Source: Cytobacillus gottheilii
GTDB taxonomy: Bacteria; Bacillota; Bacilli; Bacillales; Cytobacillaceae
DNA length: 64,000 nt
NCBI RefSeq assembly: GCF_900166665.1
Contig: NZ_LT800494.1
Coordinates: forward strand, 2,043,144-2,107,143
Direction of reading: 5' to 3'
Shown here: in pieces, positions 9,090-17,284 of the stretch
Position numbering within the stretch: position 1 is the stretch's first letter
Layout of the letters: every line of letters begins with the position of its first letter
Program-made: the position numbers and the translations under genes
The notes under the pieces: model-generated
Database searches by the model: none
Told to the model about the DNA's origin: nothing
The model's input: the letters and a program-made list of their open reading frames with translations, nothing else

Positions 9090-9324
9090 TCTCTCCAAAT
9101 GCTATAAATGTTTTTTCATCTTCCACTAACCCACATGCCGCACACTGCACTTTATAATCTGGGCCTTTATACGGAATATGAAATGGTGATAGATTATTGG
9201 CTGAATATTCTTCTATTGTTTCACCAGACGCAGGATCCATTTTAACTGATTTGGAAACTTGTTCAATAATATTGAATCTGCTGCGATTTGTTTTACAGTT
9301 CGGACAACAATACGGTGCATTCAT
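9082..9324 (-). CDS. Small zinc-ribbon protein
   Basis: An 80-residue protein with two CxxC pairs, CPNC near the start (Cys7, Cys10) and CAAC near residues 61-64, which together can bind one zinc as a zinc ribbon. Between them is a polar stretch with SGETIEEYSANN. No catalytic motif is seen and the partner is unknown. AAGGAGG precedes the start on the minus strand. It converges with the exported-protein gene and shares its terminator. Confidence 0.75.
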   Translation of the reverse strand: MNAPYCCPNCKTNRSRFNIIEQVSKSVKMDPASGETIEEYSANNLSPFHIPYKGPDYKVQCAACGLVEDEKTFIAFGEKK

Positions 9325-9400
9325 CTGATAAACCTCCTTTCTTACCCTATCTTTTTATAGAGCTCTTTTAGGATAATTTTTCTTTTTGAAAAAAAGTCTA

Positions 9401-9528
9401 GTTGATTGGAGCAGAAGATGCGAGACTCCTGCGAGAGGAGTGGAACAGGTGAGTCCCTACAGGAGCGTAAGCTAAGAGAATGCTCACTCCGCCCCGCGGA
9501 AAGCGGGCATCCTGGAGCGGAAATCAAC
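9401..9528 (+). repeat. Small palindromic repeat, type 2
   Basis: A 128-bp non-coding element. It starts GTTGATTGGAGC and ends GAGCGGAAATCAAC, an imperfect terminal inverted repeat. Inside are GACTCCTGCGAGAGGAGT and CCCCGCGGAAAGCGGGC, both self-complementary. Its core is clearly related to the middle part of the larger dispersed repeats at 6.1, 14.4 and 46.9 kb. Confidence 0.75.
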
Positions 9529-9659
9529 TTCTACCTTTAAATCGAAATCAGCCTTTAAAAAAGATGTTGTGAGACAGCTCTCCTTATATTTTGCATTCCT
9601 TCTTTTATTTATGTGAAAATACTAAGAGGAAAGAAAAGAACGTAAAAGGGAGAATAGCG

Positions 9660-9941
9660 ATGAATTACGAAAATTTATTGATTCAATACAGAAGTCTTTG
9701 GCAAAATCGTCAATTAACTGGAAGTGATCGTACTCCGGAAGAAGTGCTTAAGATGGCAATCCAACGCGAACTTTTAGATGAAAACGCACATCCCCGCGTA
9801 CGCAAGTCAATATATGAAAAATTCTACTTTGCTATAAAGAGAATAAATGAGTCAAACTTAAAAGCAACAGACAAAGATGTGCTTATTACAATCCATATTA
9901 CAATTTTGGATCAAATAAAATCTTACAACACAGATCAATAA
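9660..9941 (+). CDS. Small protein of unknown function
   Basis: A 93-residue, mostly helical, soluble protein starting MNYENLLIQYRSLWQNRQ. No motif is recognised. An earlier in-frame ATG at 9591 lies in AT-rich DNA without a ribosome binding site, whereas AAAGGGAG stands before the ATG at 9660. It stands upstream of the lipoprotein/two-component operon but is separated from it by 67 bases. Confidence 0.6.
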   Translation: MNYENLLIQYRSLWQNRQLTGSDRTPEEVLKMAIQRELLDENAHPRVRKSIYEKFYFAIKRINESNLKATDKDVLITIHITILDQIKSYNTDQ

Positions 9942-10008
9942 TAGTTCACAATTTACACACAAAAAAGGGTTATAGTAAATGCATATAGTTACAAAGGGGA
10001 ATTGGGAG

Positions 10009-10989
10009 ATGCCAGTAATCAAAGCCTTGTTTTTAGGTATTTCTTTGCTAGTCTTGCTAACATCGTGCAGCAATAATACATATGAGCCTATTCCAACTGA
10101 TATTTCACTTGCGGCAACCGTCAATATTAAGGATATGTCTGTCACATTCATTGATGTAGATAAACGTAGCATTATAACAGAATGGCAGCTCGAAAAACCT
10201 TATACTGGAGGTCTTATTTTTCCAGATGGAGATTCTTTGTTATTGTATGGAAAAGAAGTGGAAACAGCAGATTTGTTTTCTTTAAAATCGGGTGAAAAAA
10301 AGGCGGGCTGGGAAACGGGTAAAGGAATTGTCAATGCCAGAGTTATAAATGATACGAAAGAAGTTGCTCTTGTGAATAAGAATGAAAACGTAGTGCAATT
10401 TTATACGTTTGATGGAGATAAACTGGCAGAAGCGGAAACAGATTCTTCTCCACTCTCCATTGTGGTAGGGGATGCAGACGAATTATTTGTAGTAAGTTCT
10501 AAAAATGAAACATTAACAAGAGTAAATGTACAAACGAAAAAAACAATTGGCAGTTATGCGATTCATGGTGCTGCGTCCGGTGCGCTTCTTTTAGAGCAGG
10601 AAAACCAGTTCTGGTTAGGTGGCCATGGTGAAGGGGCAACGATCGAAAAGAATATTCATGTGTATAATGCCGATGACGGAGAATTGATAAAAAAAATTGC
10701 TGCCCCTGTTATGCCGATTAATTTCCTCCAGTATGAGCAGTATGTATTTGTTCTAAGCCACGGATCGAGTCAGCTCTATAAGATGGATCTTGAGGGTAAC
10801 ATAATAGATACGGCTAGAGTTGGAGCAAACCCGTTTGAATTAGCTTTAACTTCAGCCGATGAACTCCTCGTTGCTGGCTATGACAGTAATGATTTGTATT
10901 TTATCGATCCTGAGAATTTAGAGGAAGAAGATATATTAGAAGTAGGAAATGGGCCATTTACTATTGTATTAAGGGTGAAGACAGAATGA
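10009..10989 (+). CDS. Beta-propeller lipoprotein, putative sensor partner
   Basis: A 326-residue lipoprotein. Residues 1-20 form a lipoprotein signal with LLTSC (Cys20). The mature part has several repeats typical of YncE-like or WD-like propellers (VTFIDVDKRSIITEWQLEKP, FYTFDGDKLAEAE, TRVNVQTKKTIGSY, IHVYNADDGELIKKI, LYKMDLEGNIIDTARVGANPFELALT, LYFIDPENLEEEDIL). The start at 10009 gives the lipobox proper spacing; an ATG at 9979 would add ten residues. Its stop overlaps the response regulator start, so the three genes form one operon and this protein may detect the signal outside the cell. Confidence 0.8.
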   Translation: MPVIKALFLGISLLVLLTSCSNNTYEPIPTDISLAATVNIKDMSVTFIDVDKRSIITEWQLEKPYTGGLIFPDGDSLLLYGKEVETADLFSLKSGEKKAGWETGKGIVNARVINDTKEVALVNKNENVVQFYTFDGDKLAEAETDSSPLSIVVGDADELFVVSSKNETLTRVNVQTKKTIGSYAIHGAASGALLLEQENQFWLGGHGEGATIEKNIHVYNADDGELIKKIAAPVMPINFLQYEQYVFVLSHGSSQLYKMDLEGNIIDTARVGANPFELALTSADELLVAGYDSNDLYFIDPENLEEEDILEVGNGPFTIVLRVKTE

Positions 10990-11666
10990 GCAGCGTTAAC
11001 GTATTAATCATTGATGATGAAGCCGATATGAGACATTTAACCGAAATGTATCTTGCGAATTCTGGATTTTTATGTGTGTCAGCCGGCAGCGGCAAGGAAG
11101 CCTATGAAGTAATGGAGAAACGAAAGATTGACTTAATTATTCTTGATATTATGATGCCTGGTGAGGATGGCTTTAAGGTTTGTGAGAACTTAAGAAAGAA
11201 ATATGATACGCCCATTATCTTTTTATCCGCTAAAGGAGAAGAATGGGATAAAGTGAAAGCTCTGCAATTGGGCGGTGATGACTATATCGTGAAACCGCTG
11301 AGTCCAGGAGAGCTTGTTGCTAGAATGCATGCGGTTTTAAGAAGAACTGGACTTTCAAAGCAGGAATCCTCTCTGCATCAATTAGGAAAAATCAGTTTAG
11401 ATAAAAAAGCCCGCAAAGTAATGGTTGATCATCGGACGGTCAATCTTACATTAAAGGAATTTGAGTTGCTTCTTTTTTTTATGGATCATCGAAATCAGGC
11501 TCTTTCAAGAGAACAGCTTCTGCAGCATGTATGGGGAATAGATTATGAAGGCAGCTTGAGAACAGTAGATACTCATGTAAAAACATTGAGGATGAAGCTG
11601 CAGGAGGGTGACTATATTGAAACAGTTTGGGGCGTAGGGTACAAGCTAGAGGTGCCTTCTGCATGA
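10986..11666 (+). CDS. OmpR-family response regulator
   Basis: A 226-residue DNA-binding response regulator. The receiver domain (1-120) has the acidic pair IIDDEAD, phosphoacceptor Asp54 in IILDIMMPG, and the Lys in IVKPLSPGE. A winged-helix domain follows (about 128-225) with LTLKEFELLLFF, SREQLLQHVWG, RTVDTHVKTLRMKL and ETVWGVGYKL. It overlaps the preceding and following genes by four bases each, consistent with strict co-expression with its kinase. Confidence 0.95.
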   Translation: MSSVNVLIIDDEADMRHLTEMYLANSGFLCVSAGSGKEAYEVMEKRKIDLIILDIMMPGEDGFKVCENLRKKYDTPIIFLSAKGEEWDKVKALQLGGDDYIVKPLSPGELVARMHAVLRRTGLSKQESSLHQLGKISLDKKARKVMVDHRTVNLTLKEFELLLFFMDHRNQALSREQLLQHVWGIDYEGSLRTVDTHVKTLRMKLQEGDYIETVWGVGYKLEVPSA

Positions 11667-13057
11667 AGCACCTAACCAATACATTAGCAAAAAAACTATG
11701 GCTTACAGTTACAGCAGCCATTTTAATAACCATTCTCTATTCCTATTTTCTTTCTTATTTATTCTATGAAAAGCTTTATGTAGAAGATATTGAAAAATCC
11801 TTGCTTGATGAGGGTATGGCCCTTGCAAAAGACTATGAGGGAGGGCCATTAACGGAAGAGCTTAAGGAACAGGTTGAGTGGTATAACACGAAATCAGATT
11901 CAGAGGTTTTTATCGTCAGCAACCCTCGGGAGTTAAGTGCTTGTTTGCCTTTTGACATTGATTATGAATCCCTGATTGGTGAAGAAGAACGAGAAGAGCT
12001 TCTGCAGGGGAATCCGGTTTATAAAGAAGGATTTGAGGAACGCTTTGATCGAAACATTATGGGTGTCGTTATCCCTCTTTTGGACGATGATCGTTTAGAA
12101 GGAATTATTTATATTTATTTGCCGTTGGCCAAAATTACAGAAATTACGCAGGATTTTGCTTACCTTTGGATGATCGCTTCCTTTCTATTTTTAATTGTTG
12201 CATTAGGTTCAGGTGCATGGCTGGTCAAAAGACTAACAATGCCATTATTAGAAATTACGCAGGCTGCCGATTCAGTTTCAAAAGGGAATTATGGTGTTCA
12301 TTTGAACATTCAATCGACGGATGAAATTGGTGAGCTTGCTTTTGCTTTTAATCATATGGCAGATTCAATTAGACGAGAAGATGAAAGGAAGAGAGACTTC
12401 CTCGCAAATGTATCCCATGAACTTCGGACTCCTATCTCATATGTAAAAGGCTATAGTGATGCATTAATGACAAATATGTTCACAACTGAGGAAGAGAGGA
12501 TTAGATACTTAAGTCTTATCCACCGGGAATCTGGAAGGATGGAGAGACTAGTTGGTGATCTCTTAGATCTTTCGAAGCTGGAGACAGATGAATATCGATT
12601 AGAAATGATGCCTCTGCCTCTTGCTCAGTTAATTGAAGATGCTATTCAAAAATATGGGTCAACACTCAAAGAGAAAAAACTATCATTAATGAAGGATTTA
12701 GATCCGGAGGTCATTATTAATGGAGATGAAGGGCGAATCGAACAAGTAATCCAAAATATAATGGATAATGCGATCCGATATACAAATGAAGGCTGTATAT
12801 CAATTTCACTATATAGTTCAAAGAATGGATGTTGTGTTGAAGTAACTGATACGGGGGCAGGAATCCCGGAAGAGGACCTTAAAAAAGTGAAGCAGCGTTT
12901 TTATCGAGTGAATAAGGCGCGAACCCGCACTGATGGTGGGACTGGTTTAGGACTGGCTATTGCAGAGAAGCTTGTGCAGTTACATGGCGGAGAACTGCAA
13001 ATTACAAGCGAAGTGAATAAAGGTACAACCGTAAAAATAGCGCTTCCTTCCATTTAA
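11663..13057 (+). CDS. Sensor histidine kinase
   Basis: A 464-residue membrane kinase. Membrane segments lie at about 12-34 and 166-188, enclosing an extracellular domain of roughly 130 residues. After it come HAMP (about 190-240), the HisKA motif NVSHELRTP with phosphorylated His252, and the ATPase domain with NIMDNAIRYT, DTGAGIPEEDL, FYRVNKART and GTGLGLAIAEKL. The ATG at 11663 overlaps the regulator stop; a longer frame from 11627 has no ribosome binding site of its own. Signal unknown; the lipoprotein encoded first in the operon is the likeliest input. Confidence 0.95.
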   Translation: MKHLTNTLAKKLWLTVTAAILITILYSYFLSYLFYEKLYVEDIEKSLLDEGMALAKDYEGGPLTEELKEQVEWYNTKSDSEVFIVSNPRELSACLPFDIDYESLIGEEEREELLQGNPVYKEGFEERFDRNIMGVVIPLLDDDRLEGIIYIYLPLAKITEITQDFAYLWMIASFLFLIVALGSGAWLVKRLTMPLLEITQAADSVSKGNYGVHLNIQSTDEIGELAFAFNHMADSIRREDERKRDFLANVSHELRTPISYVKGYSDALMTNMFTTEEERIRYLSLIHRESGRMERLVGDLLDLSKLETDEYRLEMMPLPLAQLIEDAIQKYGSTLKEKKLSLMKDLDPEVIINGDEGRIEQVIQNIMDNAIRYTNEGCISISLYSSKNGCCVEVTDTGAGIPEEDLKKVKQRFYRVNKARTRTDGGTGLGLAIAEKLVQLHGGELQITSEVNKGTTVKIALPSI

Positions 13058-13240
13058 TAGGAAAAAGGCTTTAAGCTTGTCTTTAATCGGCAAGCTTTGT
13101 TACATAGGTGTAATAATCGTAACTCCAGATCTGGTCCTAAAAACCTGTCAATGCTCATTTCTTAGTATATAATTGGTATTCTCATACGTTCATTGCCAAT
13201 TTAGTATAATAGAACCTTAGGATAATTAACCAGAAGAGTT

Positions 13241-13275
13241 TGAGAAAAACATAGATGGCTACTATGTTTTTCTCA
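13241..13275 (+). other. Perfect 14-bp inverted repeat
   Basis: TGAGAAAAACATAG and its exact complement are separated by seven bases. It lies in the 367-base gap between the kinase and the CAP gene. It could be a terminator, since the downstream arm contains five T residues, or an operator; the rest of the gap shows only a weak stem (AAGCTTG / CAAGCTT) at 13073-13098. Confidence 0.6.
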
Positions 13276-13424
13276 TTGCTTCAAATGAAAATCATCGTTT
13301 ATGTTCTATCAATATACCTATTTGTTAAATCCTCCCTGAATTATTACGGAAAAACCCGTGGTATGATGATTCTGCAAGCAAGACAGCACAAAAAACTTTA
13401 CAGATATCAGGGAGGAAACAATAG

Positions 13425-14399
13425 ATGAATAAAAAAATGATTTTTTCAGTCGCAGCAGCAGCAACACTATTAATGTCAGCACCTGGGATCAATAAAGCAG
13501 ATGCTGCTTCACCAGTACAAGCAAAAGTAGAAACAAAAGTGTATCACTATCAAACTAGTAACGTGAATTTTGAACAGATCAATAGCATTCTTCAAAAATA
13601 TATGAAAAACTACTATAATTTAGATTTGAATGCATTGCTTCAAAAAACAGCAATTCAGCAGCAAGCTAAACAAGAAACCGTAGTAAAAACACCAGTACAA
13701 ACTGAAAAGCCAAAAACAGAAGCACCGGCAAAAACACCAGTACAAACTGAAAAGCCAAAAACAGAAGCACCGGCAAAAACGCCAGTACAAACTGAAAAGC
13801 CAAAAACAGAAGCACCAGTAAAAGCACCAGTACAAACTGAAAAGCCAAAAGCAGAAACACCAGCAAAAGCACCAGTACAAACTGAAAAGCCAAAAGCAGA
13901 AACACCAGCAAAAGCACCAGTACAAACTGAAAAACCGAAAAAAGAAACAACTGCACCAGCAGCAAATACGCAAACAAAAGCTCCAGCTCAATCAAACACA
14001 ACAACAGCAGCGAAATCTCAAGTATCTGCTTTCGAACAGCAAGTGCTTGATCTGACGAATGCTGAGCGTGCAAAATATGGTGTGCCTGCTCTGAAGCTTG
14101 ATACTGAACTAAGCAAGGTTGCGCGTGAAAAGTCAAATGATATGAAAACTAGAGGTTACTTTGATCATAATAGCCCAACTTATGGTTCACCATTCGATAT
14201 GATGAAGCAGTTTGGCATTACTTATAAAACTGCAGGTGAAAACATTGCTATGGGTCAGCGTTCTCCTCAGGAAGTAGTAACTGCATGGATGAACAGTGAG
14301 GGTCACCGTAAAAATATCTTAAACGCAAACTTTACACACCTTGGTGTAGGTCATGTTGCAGATGGCAACTACTGGACTCAAATGTTTATCGGTAAATAA
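13425..14399 (+). CDS. Secreted CAP/SCP-domain protein with tandem repeats
   Basis: A 324-residue exported protein. Residues 1-27 are a signal peptide (lysine start, AAAATLLMSAPG, cleavage likely after ADA). A spacer with six 15-residue Pro/Lys/Glu-rich repeats (about 88-177) leads to a C-terminal CAP domain (about 205-323) with LTNAERAKYGVPALKLD, ARDKSNDM-like AREKSNDM, GYFDHNSPTYGSP, GENIAMGQ and WMNSEGHRKNILN. The architecture resembles B. subtilis YkwD, a secreted CAP protein of unknown activity. GGGAGG precedes the ATG. Confidence 0.9.
   Translation: MNKKMIFSVAAAATLLMSAPGINKADAASPVQAKVETKVYHYQTSNVNFEQINSILQKYMKNYYNLDLNALLQKTAIQQQAKQETVVKTPVQTEKPKTEAPAKTPVQTEKPKTEAPAKTPVQTEKPKTEAPVKAPVQTEKPKAETPAKAPVQTEKPKAETPAKAPVQTEKPKKETTAPAANTQTKAPAQSNTTTAAKSQVSAFEQQVLDLTNAERAKYGVPALKLDTELSKVAREKSNDMKTRGYFDHNSPTYGSPFDMMKQFGITYKTAGENIAMGQRSPQEVVTAWMNSEGHRKNILNANFTHLGVGHVADGNYWTQMFIGK
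13686..13955 (+). repeat. Six in-frame 45-bp tandem repeats
   Basis: Six head-to-tail 45-bp units inside the CAP gene encode KTPVQTEKPKTEAPA and variants. Units 1-3 share KTEAP, units 4-5 share KAETP and unit 6 has KKETT, indicating past duplication of neighbouring units. Copy number may vary between strains. Confidence 0.95.
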
Positions 14400-14446
14400 C
14401 AGCTAAATACTAGGCTTGGACAGTCGTATTTACCAAGACCATAGAA

Positions 14447-14764
14447 GAGGCTGGGACATCATATTTAACACACCAATAGAACCGAATGGTTAGGAAGTCA
14501 TCTTTCTAATCATTCGGTTTTTTTATTTATGAATATAAAAATATATTTTATTAACATGAGTGAAATGGAGCGGAGGATCCTCGACTCCTGTGGGCAATAG
14601 AGGAAAGGGTCAGACCCCGCAGAAGCTTTGCTTCGAGGAAGCTCAGCTTGCTCCCCACGGAAAGCGAGGGTCCGTAGCGCAATGGAACGGACTTGTTTAA
14701 ATTCCTAAAACAAAATGTTGAATATTCGTGTTTTAGAAATATTAATTTCGTTTGTCCCAGATTC
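14447..14764 (+). repeat. Dispersed MITE-like repeat, copy B
   Basis: A 318-bp copy with left end GAGGCTGGGACAT, right end TTTGTCCCAG, the hairpin ACCGAATGGTTAGGAAG / CTTTCTAATCATTCGGT followed by seven T residues (14481-14526), and the GC-rich core. Compared with copy A it has an extra segment GCTTTGCTTCGAGGAAGCTCAGC. It starts 48 bases after the CAP gene stop. No other feature was seen between it and 14838. Confidence 0.87.
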
Positions 14765-14838
14765 CTTTTTCGTTATTTTAGAATATACCTAATTTTGGTT
14801 TTGTCTCAACCTCTATTTTCCCCTGCTTTCTGTACCCA

Positions 14839-15327
14839 TTAAAGCTTTGTAAATTCGATCTCAGAAAACTGAGCATCAATATTTTTAGGTAATTTTATTT
14901 CAAGGATGCCATCTTGAAAGTTTGCTTTTGAACCTTTCCGTTTAACTATAGCAGGCAATGTGATGGTTGTTTTATCCTCAAAGGATGGAATGGCCTCAAT
15001 TATCATTTGATTCGAAGTATGATATAACCTCATTTGATGCAGCCAGTCTTCGTCTTTAATAAAAACTTTTACATACACATCATCATGAGTCTCAAATACT
15101 GAAGTGTCCAGCTTTAATGATGCTTGCTCTTTTTTCGAACCGGCATTCTCATTACCGAAACCGCCAAAAAAATCATTAAAGTTTGGCATGCCATTTGATT
15201 GCTGGGGAAAAACATTTCCCATTATATTATGAACATATTGATTGATTTCTTCCGGTTTCATATTCTTTAAATCCTGGAAATTATTTTTCATTTCTTTATT
15301 AAAAGGAAATAAATTCCATGGAAACAT
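14839..15327 (-). CDS. Hsp20/alpha-crystallin-like protein, possibly a spore coat protein
   Basis: A 162-residue protein starting MFPWNLFPFNKEMKNNFQDL with a Gly/Phe/Asn-rich stretch (FNDFFGGFGNENAG), then a beta-sandwich domain (about 70-160) with LDTSVFETHDDVYVKVFI, TITLPAIVKRKGSKANFQDGILEIKLPK. That is the small heat-shock layout, and the weak core resembles coat-associated members such as GerT or CotP rather than a general chaperone. The assignment to the spore coat is inference. AAGGATGA precedes the start on the minus strand. Confidence 0.7.
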   Translation of the reverse strand: MFPWNLFPFNKEMKNNFQDLKNMKPEEINQYVHNIMGNVFPQQSNGMPNFNDFFGGFGNENAGSKKEQASLKLDTSVFETHDDVYVKVFIKDEDWLHQMRLYHTSNQMIIEAIPSFEDKTTITLPAIVKRKGSKANFQDGILEIKLPKNIDAQFSEIEFTKL

Positions 15328-15592
15328 TTAAATCATCCTTTCAAAGAAGCAAAAACTGTAAATCGTCTAGAGTACTTGTTTTTGCAGGCAAGTTTTCATC
15401 AAACACAGTAAAGCAATTATGATGAATTTACTTGATCTATACTTGATAATCTATGCATTTGTACCATTTTTTGTACGTCAAAACCCGTGATAATTTTTAA
15501 ACTTTAACCGTTTTTGTTGCATATATAAGCTGTACTTACTAGTATAATGATAGTAGGTCTGTACAATAAAAAACAAAACGGGGTAATTATTT

Positions 15593-16366
15593 GTGGGAAA
15601 GAGAACAGCTTTAATTACAGGAGGAGCGACTGGAATCGGTAAGATGGCTGCAATTAAGCTCGCACAAGAAGGCATTAATCTCGTTATAAATTATCGTAAC
15701 AGTCAGTACGAAGCTGAACAGCTTTGTCAGCACCTAACAACTGTATATAACACAGAGAATATTTGTATAAGGGGAGATATTGCCAACAGCAATGACTGTG
15801 AAATCCTGACCTCTCAAGCATTAAAAGAATTTAACTCAATTGATATTCTTGTTCACAATGCTGGTCCCTATATTCATGAAAGAAAAAAGATGACAGATTA
15901 TTCATTAGAGGAGTGGAGATACTTAGTAGACGGCAACTTAAATGCTGTATTCTATCTATCGAAATTACTCATTCCGCAGATGAGAAACAATCAGTGGGGA
16001 AGAATAATCACCATTGGATTTGATCGTGCGGAAGCATCCTCTGGCTGGATCTATAGATCTGCTTTTGCTGCGAGTAAATCGGCTGTTGCGTCATTAACTA
16101 AAACAATAGCAATGGAAGAAGCAAAATACGGCATCACGGCAAATATGGTTTGTCCTGGAGATATAGTTGGCGATTGGAAAGAGAAAGAGATCGAAGACGC
16201 TATTTCTATAAAGGATGTGAACACGCCTGTTGGGAGACCTGGAACGGGCGAAGATATAGCAAGATGTATATGTTTTTTAGTTGAAGATAAGTCCAGCTTT
16301 ATTACAGGAAGCATCATTCCAGTTACAGGCGGAAAAGATGTATTAGGGAAGATACATAGGTTATAA
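15593..16366 (+). CDS. Short-chain dehydrogenase/reductase family protein with altered active site
   Basis: A 257-residue SDR protein with the N-terminal NAD(P)-binding motif TGGATGIGKMAA, NAG-like VHNAGPY and the C-terminal GSIIPVTGG. The usual catalytic YxxxK is FAASK here (Phe158, Lys162; codon TTT), and no Ser is present where the catalytic Ser should be (ITIGFDRAEA). The protein may therefore not work as an oxidoreductase. The start is GTG with GGGG upstream. The 265 bases before it contain a TATAAT at 15543 but no clear -35. Confidence 0.88.
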   Translation: MGKRTALITGGATGIGKMAAIKLAQEGINLVINYRNSQYEAEQLCQHLTTVYNTENICIRGDIANSNDCEILTSQALKEFNSIDILVHNAGPYIHERKKMTDYSLEEWRYLVDGNLNAVFYLSKLLIPQMRNNQWGRIITIGFDRAEASSGWIYRSAFAASKSAVASLTKTIAMEEAKYGITANMVCPGDIVGDWKEKEIEDAISIKDVNTPVGRPGTGEDIARCICFLVEDKSSFITGSIIPVTGGKDVLGKIHRL

Positions 16367-16513
16367 TCGTCTATCAGCTTAATTGTTTGAAATATAGGAT
16401 TTAGTAATAAAAATAAAAGTATTGGTAGTACTGATTCACATAAAAGCATAAGTCATGTTTTTCCCCTTCTTTCATATAGTATACGAATGAGTGAATGAGG
16501 GGAGAGATATAGC

Positions 16514-16672
16514 ATGGCTTATCACGGCTCAAAAGGCTGGTATATCATGGAATTAAAAAAAAGAGGAATTCGTAAACACCCGATTGAAGCAAAGAAGCTT
16601 GAGCTATATAAAACGTTTGTGGTGCGTAAAATCTATTTAGACATGATTGCTAAATATGAAAAGAAAGATTAA
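16514..16672 (+). CDS. YflJ-like DUF2639 small protein
   Basis: A 52-residue basic protein starting MAYHGSKGWYIMELKKRGIR, a pattern I associate with the YflJ/DUF2639 family of Bacillus. Function unknown. GGGGAGAG nine bases upstream supports the ATG, and a terminator lies just after the stop. Confidence 0.8.
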   Translation: MAYHGSKGWYIMELKKRGIRKHPIEAKKLELYKTFVVRKIYLDMIAKYEKKD

Positions 16673-16680
16673 ATCAACAG

Positions 16681-16716
16681 AAAAAGCAGGCGAGTTAGGA
16701 CTCAGCCTGCTTTTTT
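16681..16716. terminator. Bidirectional terminator
   Basis: AAAAAGCAGGCGAGT, loop, ACTCAGCCTGCTTTTTT: a GC-rich stem with U runs in both directions between the YflJ-like gene and the convergent GNAT gene. Confidence 0.88.
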
Positions 16717-16720
16717 ATAT

Positions 16721-17284
16721 TTATGCTTCTAACAAATGAGAGCTATCATCAATAGCCGCAGTATTTGTTCTTAATACATGCAATGTATACAAATCTTTTG
16801 GAATTTCGTATAAATTATAAGTTGCGTCATTTGCATTTAATTGCTGTAATAATGATTTTCTTGTTTCATTTGCCTTAACAACATACGGCAGTTTTTCAGC
16901 AGCCTTCTGAGAGCGGATATTTTCCACCCGTATTCTCATATAGATCGTTTCAATGCCCAGCTCGTAAAATAATTCTTCAAAAAAGGCATCTTTCGCTAAT
17001 TTATTATAGCCTTTTCCATGATACTCTTTTCCAAGCCAAGTGCCTAAAAATCCTGCATTTTCCTGAACATCAAAAAGATTGATTGTGCCAATTGGAGAAC
17101 CCCACTCATCAAGAATGGTGCGTGATATAAGTTCACCGCGTTCTTCAGCTTCAATCGTTTGTTTCGTTAAAAATAAAAATTCATCATCAGAGTATGCTTT
17201 TTGGCGCACGAAAGGGAAGACATCTGGGTGCGTCATTAATTCGTACAAATCATGGCAATCTTGAAGATCGCGTTTCTTAAGCAT
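16721..17284 (-). CDS. GNAT-family N-acetyltransferase
   Basis: A 187-residue RimJ/RimL-like acetyltransferase using acetyl-CoA; substrate unknown. GNAT features are MLKKRDLQDCHDLYELMTHPDV at the start, FLGTWLGKEYHGKGYNKLA (acetyl-CoA loop) and ELGIETIYMRIRVENIRSQKAAEKL. The frame runs upstream to 17344, but GGAGGG six bases before the ATG at 17284 fixes the start. The leader is unusual: it contains a tRNA-like T arm, a long alternative hairpin and a possible hairpin over the ribosome binding site. Confidence 0.85.
   Translation of the reverse strand: MLKKRDLQDCHDLYELMTHPDVFPFVRQKAYSDDEFLFLTKQTIEAEERGELISRTILDEWGSPIGTINLFDVQENAGFLGTWLGKEYHGKGYNKLAKDAFFEELFYELGIETIYMRIRVENIRSQKAAEKLPYVVKANETRKSLLQQLNANDATYNLYEIPKDLYTLHVLRTNTAAIDDSSHLLEA

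Noticed and set aside
9401-9528. A minus-strand coding region across the small repeat
   Set aside because: The frame consists of the palindromic repeat and has no ribosome binding site or protein-like pattern.
13620-13991. Long minus-strand frames opposite the CAP repeats
   Set aside because: They are low-complexity Cys/Phe/Trp or Leu/Val/Phe strings mirroring the tandem repeat; no ribosome binding site.
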